Of a DNA stretch of 64,000 nt, positions 63,300 to 64,000 are shown one piece after another; the first letter of the stretch is position 1; each line of letters starts with the position of its first letter. The stretch is from the NCBI GenBank assembly GCA_965153455.1, contig OZ234495.1, positions 124,001 through 188,000 on the forward strand. The letters run 5' to 3'. Origin of the DNA: Sphagnum compactum (lineage: Eukaryota > Bryophyta > Sphagnopsida > Sphagnales). The position numbers and the translations under genes are program-made. Below the pieces are notes generated by a model that had not been told where the DNA came from, made no database searches, and saw nothing but the letters and a program-made list of their open reading frames with translations.

Positions 63300-64000
63300 T
63301 GGATAGGAATGCACATTCTCGCATGGAAACCTAGGTTCCCATGTGAGAACCCCATGTTTCTTAATGAAATGCAAGTTCCCATGTTGGGGAACATTGAACT
63401 TTTTCACATGGGAACCTCATGTGTCTTCATGGGAACATGCATTCCCATATTGAGGACCATTGAATGTTCCCACATTGGTATGTCATGTCCTTTCATTGGA
63501 ATGCATGTTCCCTTATTGGGGAGCATTAAACATTCCCACATTGGAACCCCATGTCCCCTCACAAGAATGTGCATTCCCCATGTTGGGGAACATCAAACAT
63601 TCCTACATGGGAAACCCATGTCCTTTCATGGGAACATGCATTCCCATGTTGGGGAACATTGAACAGTACCACATGGGAATCACATGTTCTTTCATGGGGA
63701 TGTGTGTTCCCATATTGAAAAAACGCTAAGAATATATGGCATTGGGAATGCACGTTCCTACGTGGGAAAGTCAAATGTTCCTCAAGAACATGTCCCTTCA
63801 TGGGAACCCATGTTCCCATGTTGGGAAGATTGAATGTTTTCTCTATGTTACCCCATGTTCCCTCATGGGAACTCATGTTCCATTGATGGGGAACACTAAG
63901 TTTTCCCATTGGGAATGTTCTATCCTACATGGGAACATGTGTTTTGTTATTTCCACACAAGAATGTGTGTTCTTACATGTTTCCAAACATGGGGTATATG
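63300..64000. repeat. 66-bp tandem array (TTCCCATGTTGGGGAACATT)
   Basis: TCCC(A/T)T(G/A)TTG(G/A)GG(A/G)(A/C)CATT recurs at about 63377, 63444, 63510, 63576, 63642 and 63709, a period of 66-67 bp. Looser copies run to the end of the window, where the array is cut off. As 66 is divisible by three, long frames appear on both strands; I treat these as artefacts of the repeat. Related words lie at 2.0-2.26 kb. Confidence 0.9.

Noticed and set aside
63309-63909. Long frames on both strands across the 66-bp array
   Set aside because: Same artefact of a repeat length divisible by three; composition is repeat-like on both strands.
1-64000. CRISPR arrays, bacterial operons and ribosome-binding sites
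   Set aside because: The window is plant nuclear DNA with introns and retrotransposons; the regular repeats are satellites without spacer structure.
1-64000. tRNA, rRNA or snRNA genes
   Set aside because: No cloverleaf with A/B boxes or rRNA core sequence was recognised by eye; a tRNAscan or Infernal run would be needed to exclude them.

Overview
This window looks like gene-poor, repeat-rich nuclear DNA from a land plant. Most of it is AT-rich, and the few recognisable host genes are split by introns or broken. The terpene synthase-like gene at 46.2-49.9 kb is of the microbial type, which is known from seed-free plants. Together with the dense nested transposons, this suggests a fern or another seed-free vascular plant. 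That assignment is inference.

Layout. 0-8 kb: diverged tandem repeats and unassigned AT-rich DNA. 8.2-29.3 kb: an old, minus-strand Ty3/gypsy-type retrotransposon. Its gag, protease, reverse transcriptase, RNase H and integrase remains run from about 27 kb down to 20.4 kb. Its integrase tail resumes at 14.3-14.0 kb, and a long decayed coding region lies beyond that. It has been split by a 6.1 kb insertion carrying a decayed Helentron-type Helitron (helicase plus endonuclease) and by short inverted-repeat elements. A solo LTR with a perfect 5-bp target duplication sits nearby. 29-39 kb: mostly non-coding, with a cluster of strong hairpins (33.9-34.2 kb) and a GC-richer AIG1-type GTPase gene (35.96-36.7 kb). 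39-41 kb: two exons of a broken PGAP1-like gene. 42-45.4 kb: a dead Ty1/copia fragment interrupted by a 2.3 kb insert that carries its own TATA box, a 140-aa ORF and a poly(A) signal. 46.2-49.9 kb: the terpene synthase-like gene on the minus strand, with an in-frame stop in its last exon. 59.8-64 kb: a patchwork of several unrelated tandem arrays.

The highlight is 50.2-58.9 kb, a relatively well preserved plus-strand Ty3/gypsy-type retrotransposon. It encodes gag, a zinc knuckle with aspartic protease, then a complete C5 cytosine DNA methyltransferase domain fused ahead of reverse transcriptase-RNase H-integrase, and finally a C4HC3 PHD finger at the integrase C terminus. It therefore pairs a DNA-methylation writer with a predicted histone reader in one mobile element. 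Its 1.2 kb leader is unusually rich in CG/CNG and carries TGACGTCA (bZIP-type) sites, two of them 12 bp apart. It sits about 290 bp upstream of, and head-to-head with, the terpene synthase-like gene. Two +1 frame changes and one in-frame UAG interrupt its reading frames, so the copy is either recently disabled or uses recoding.
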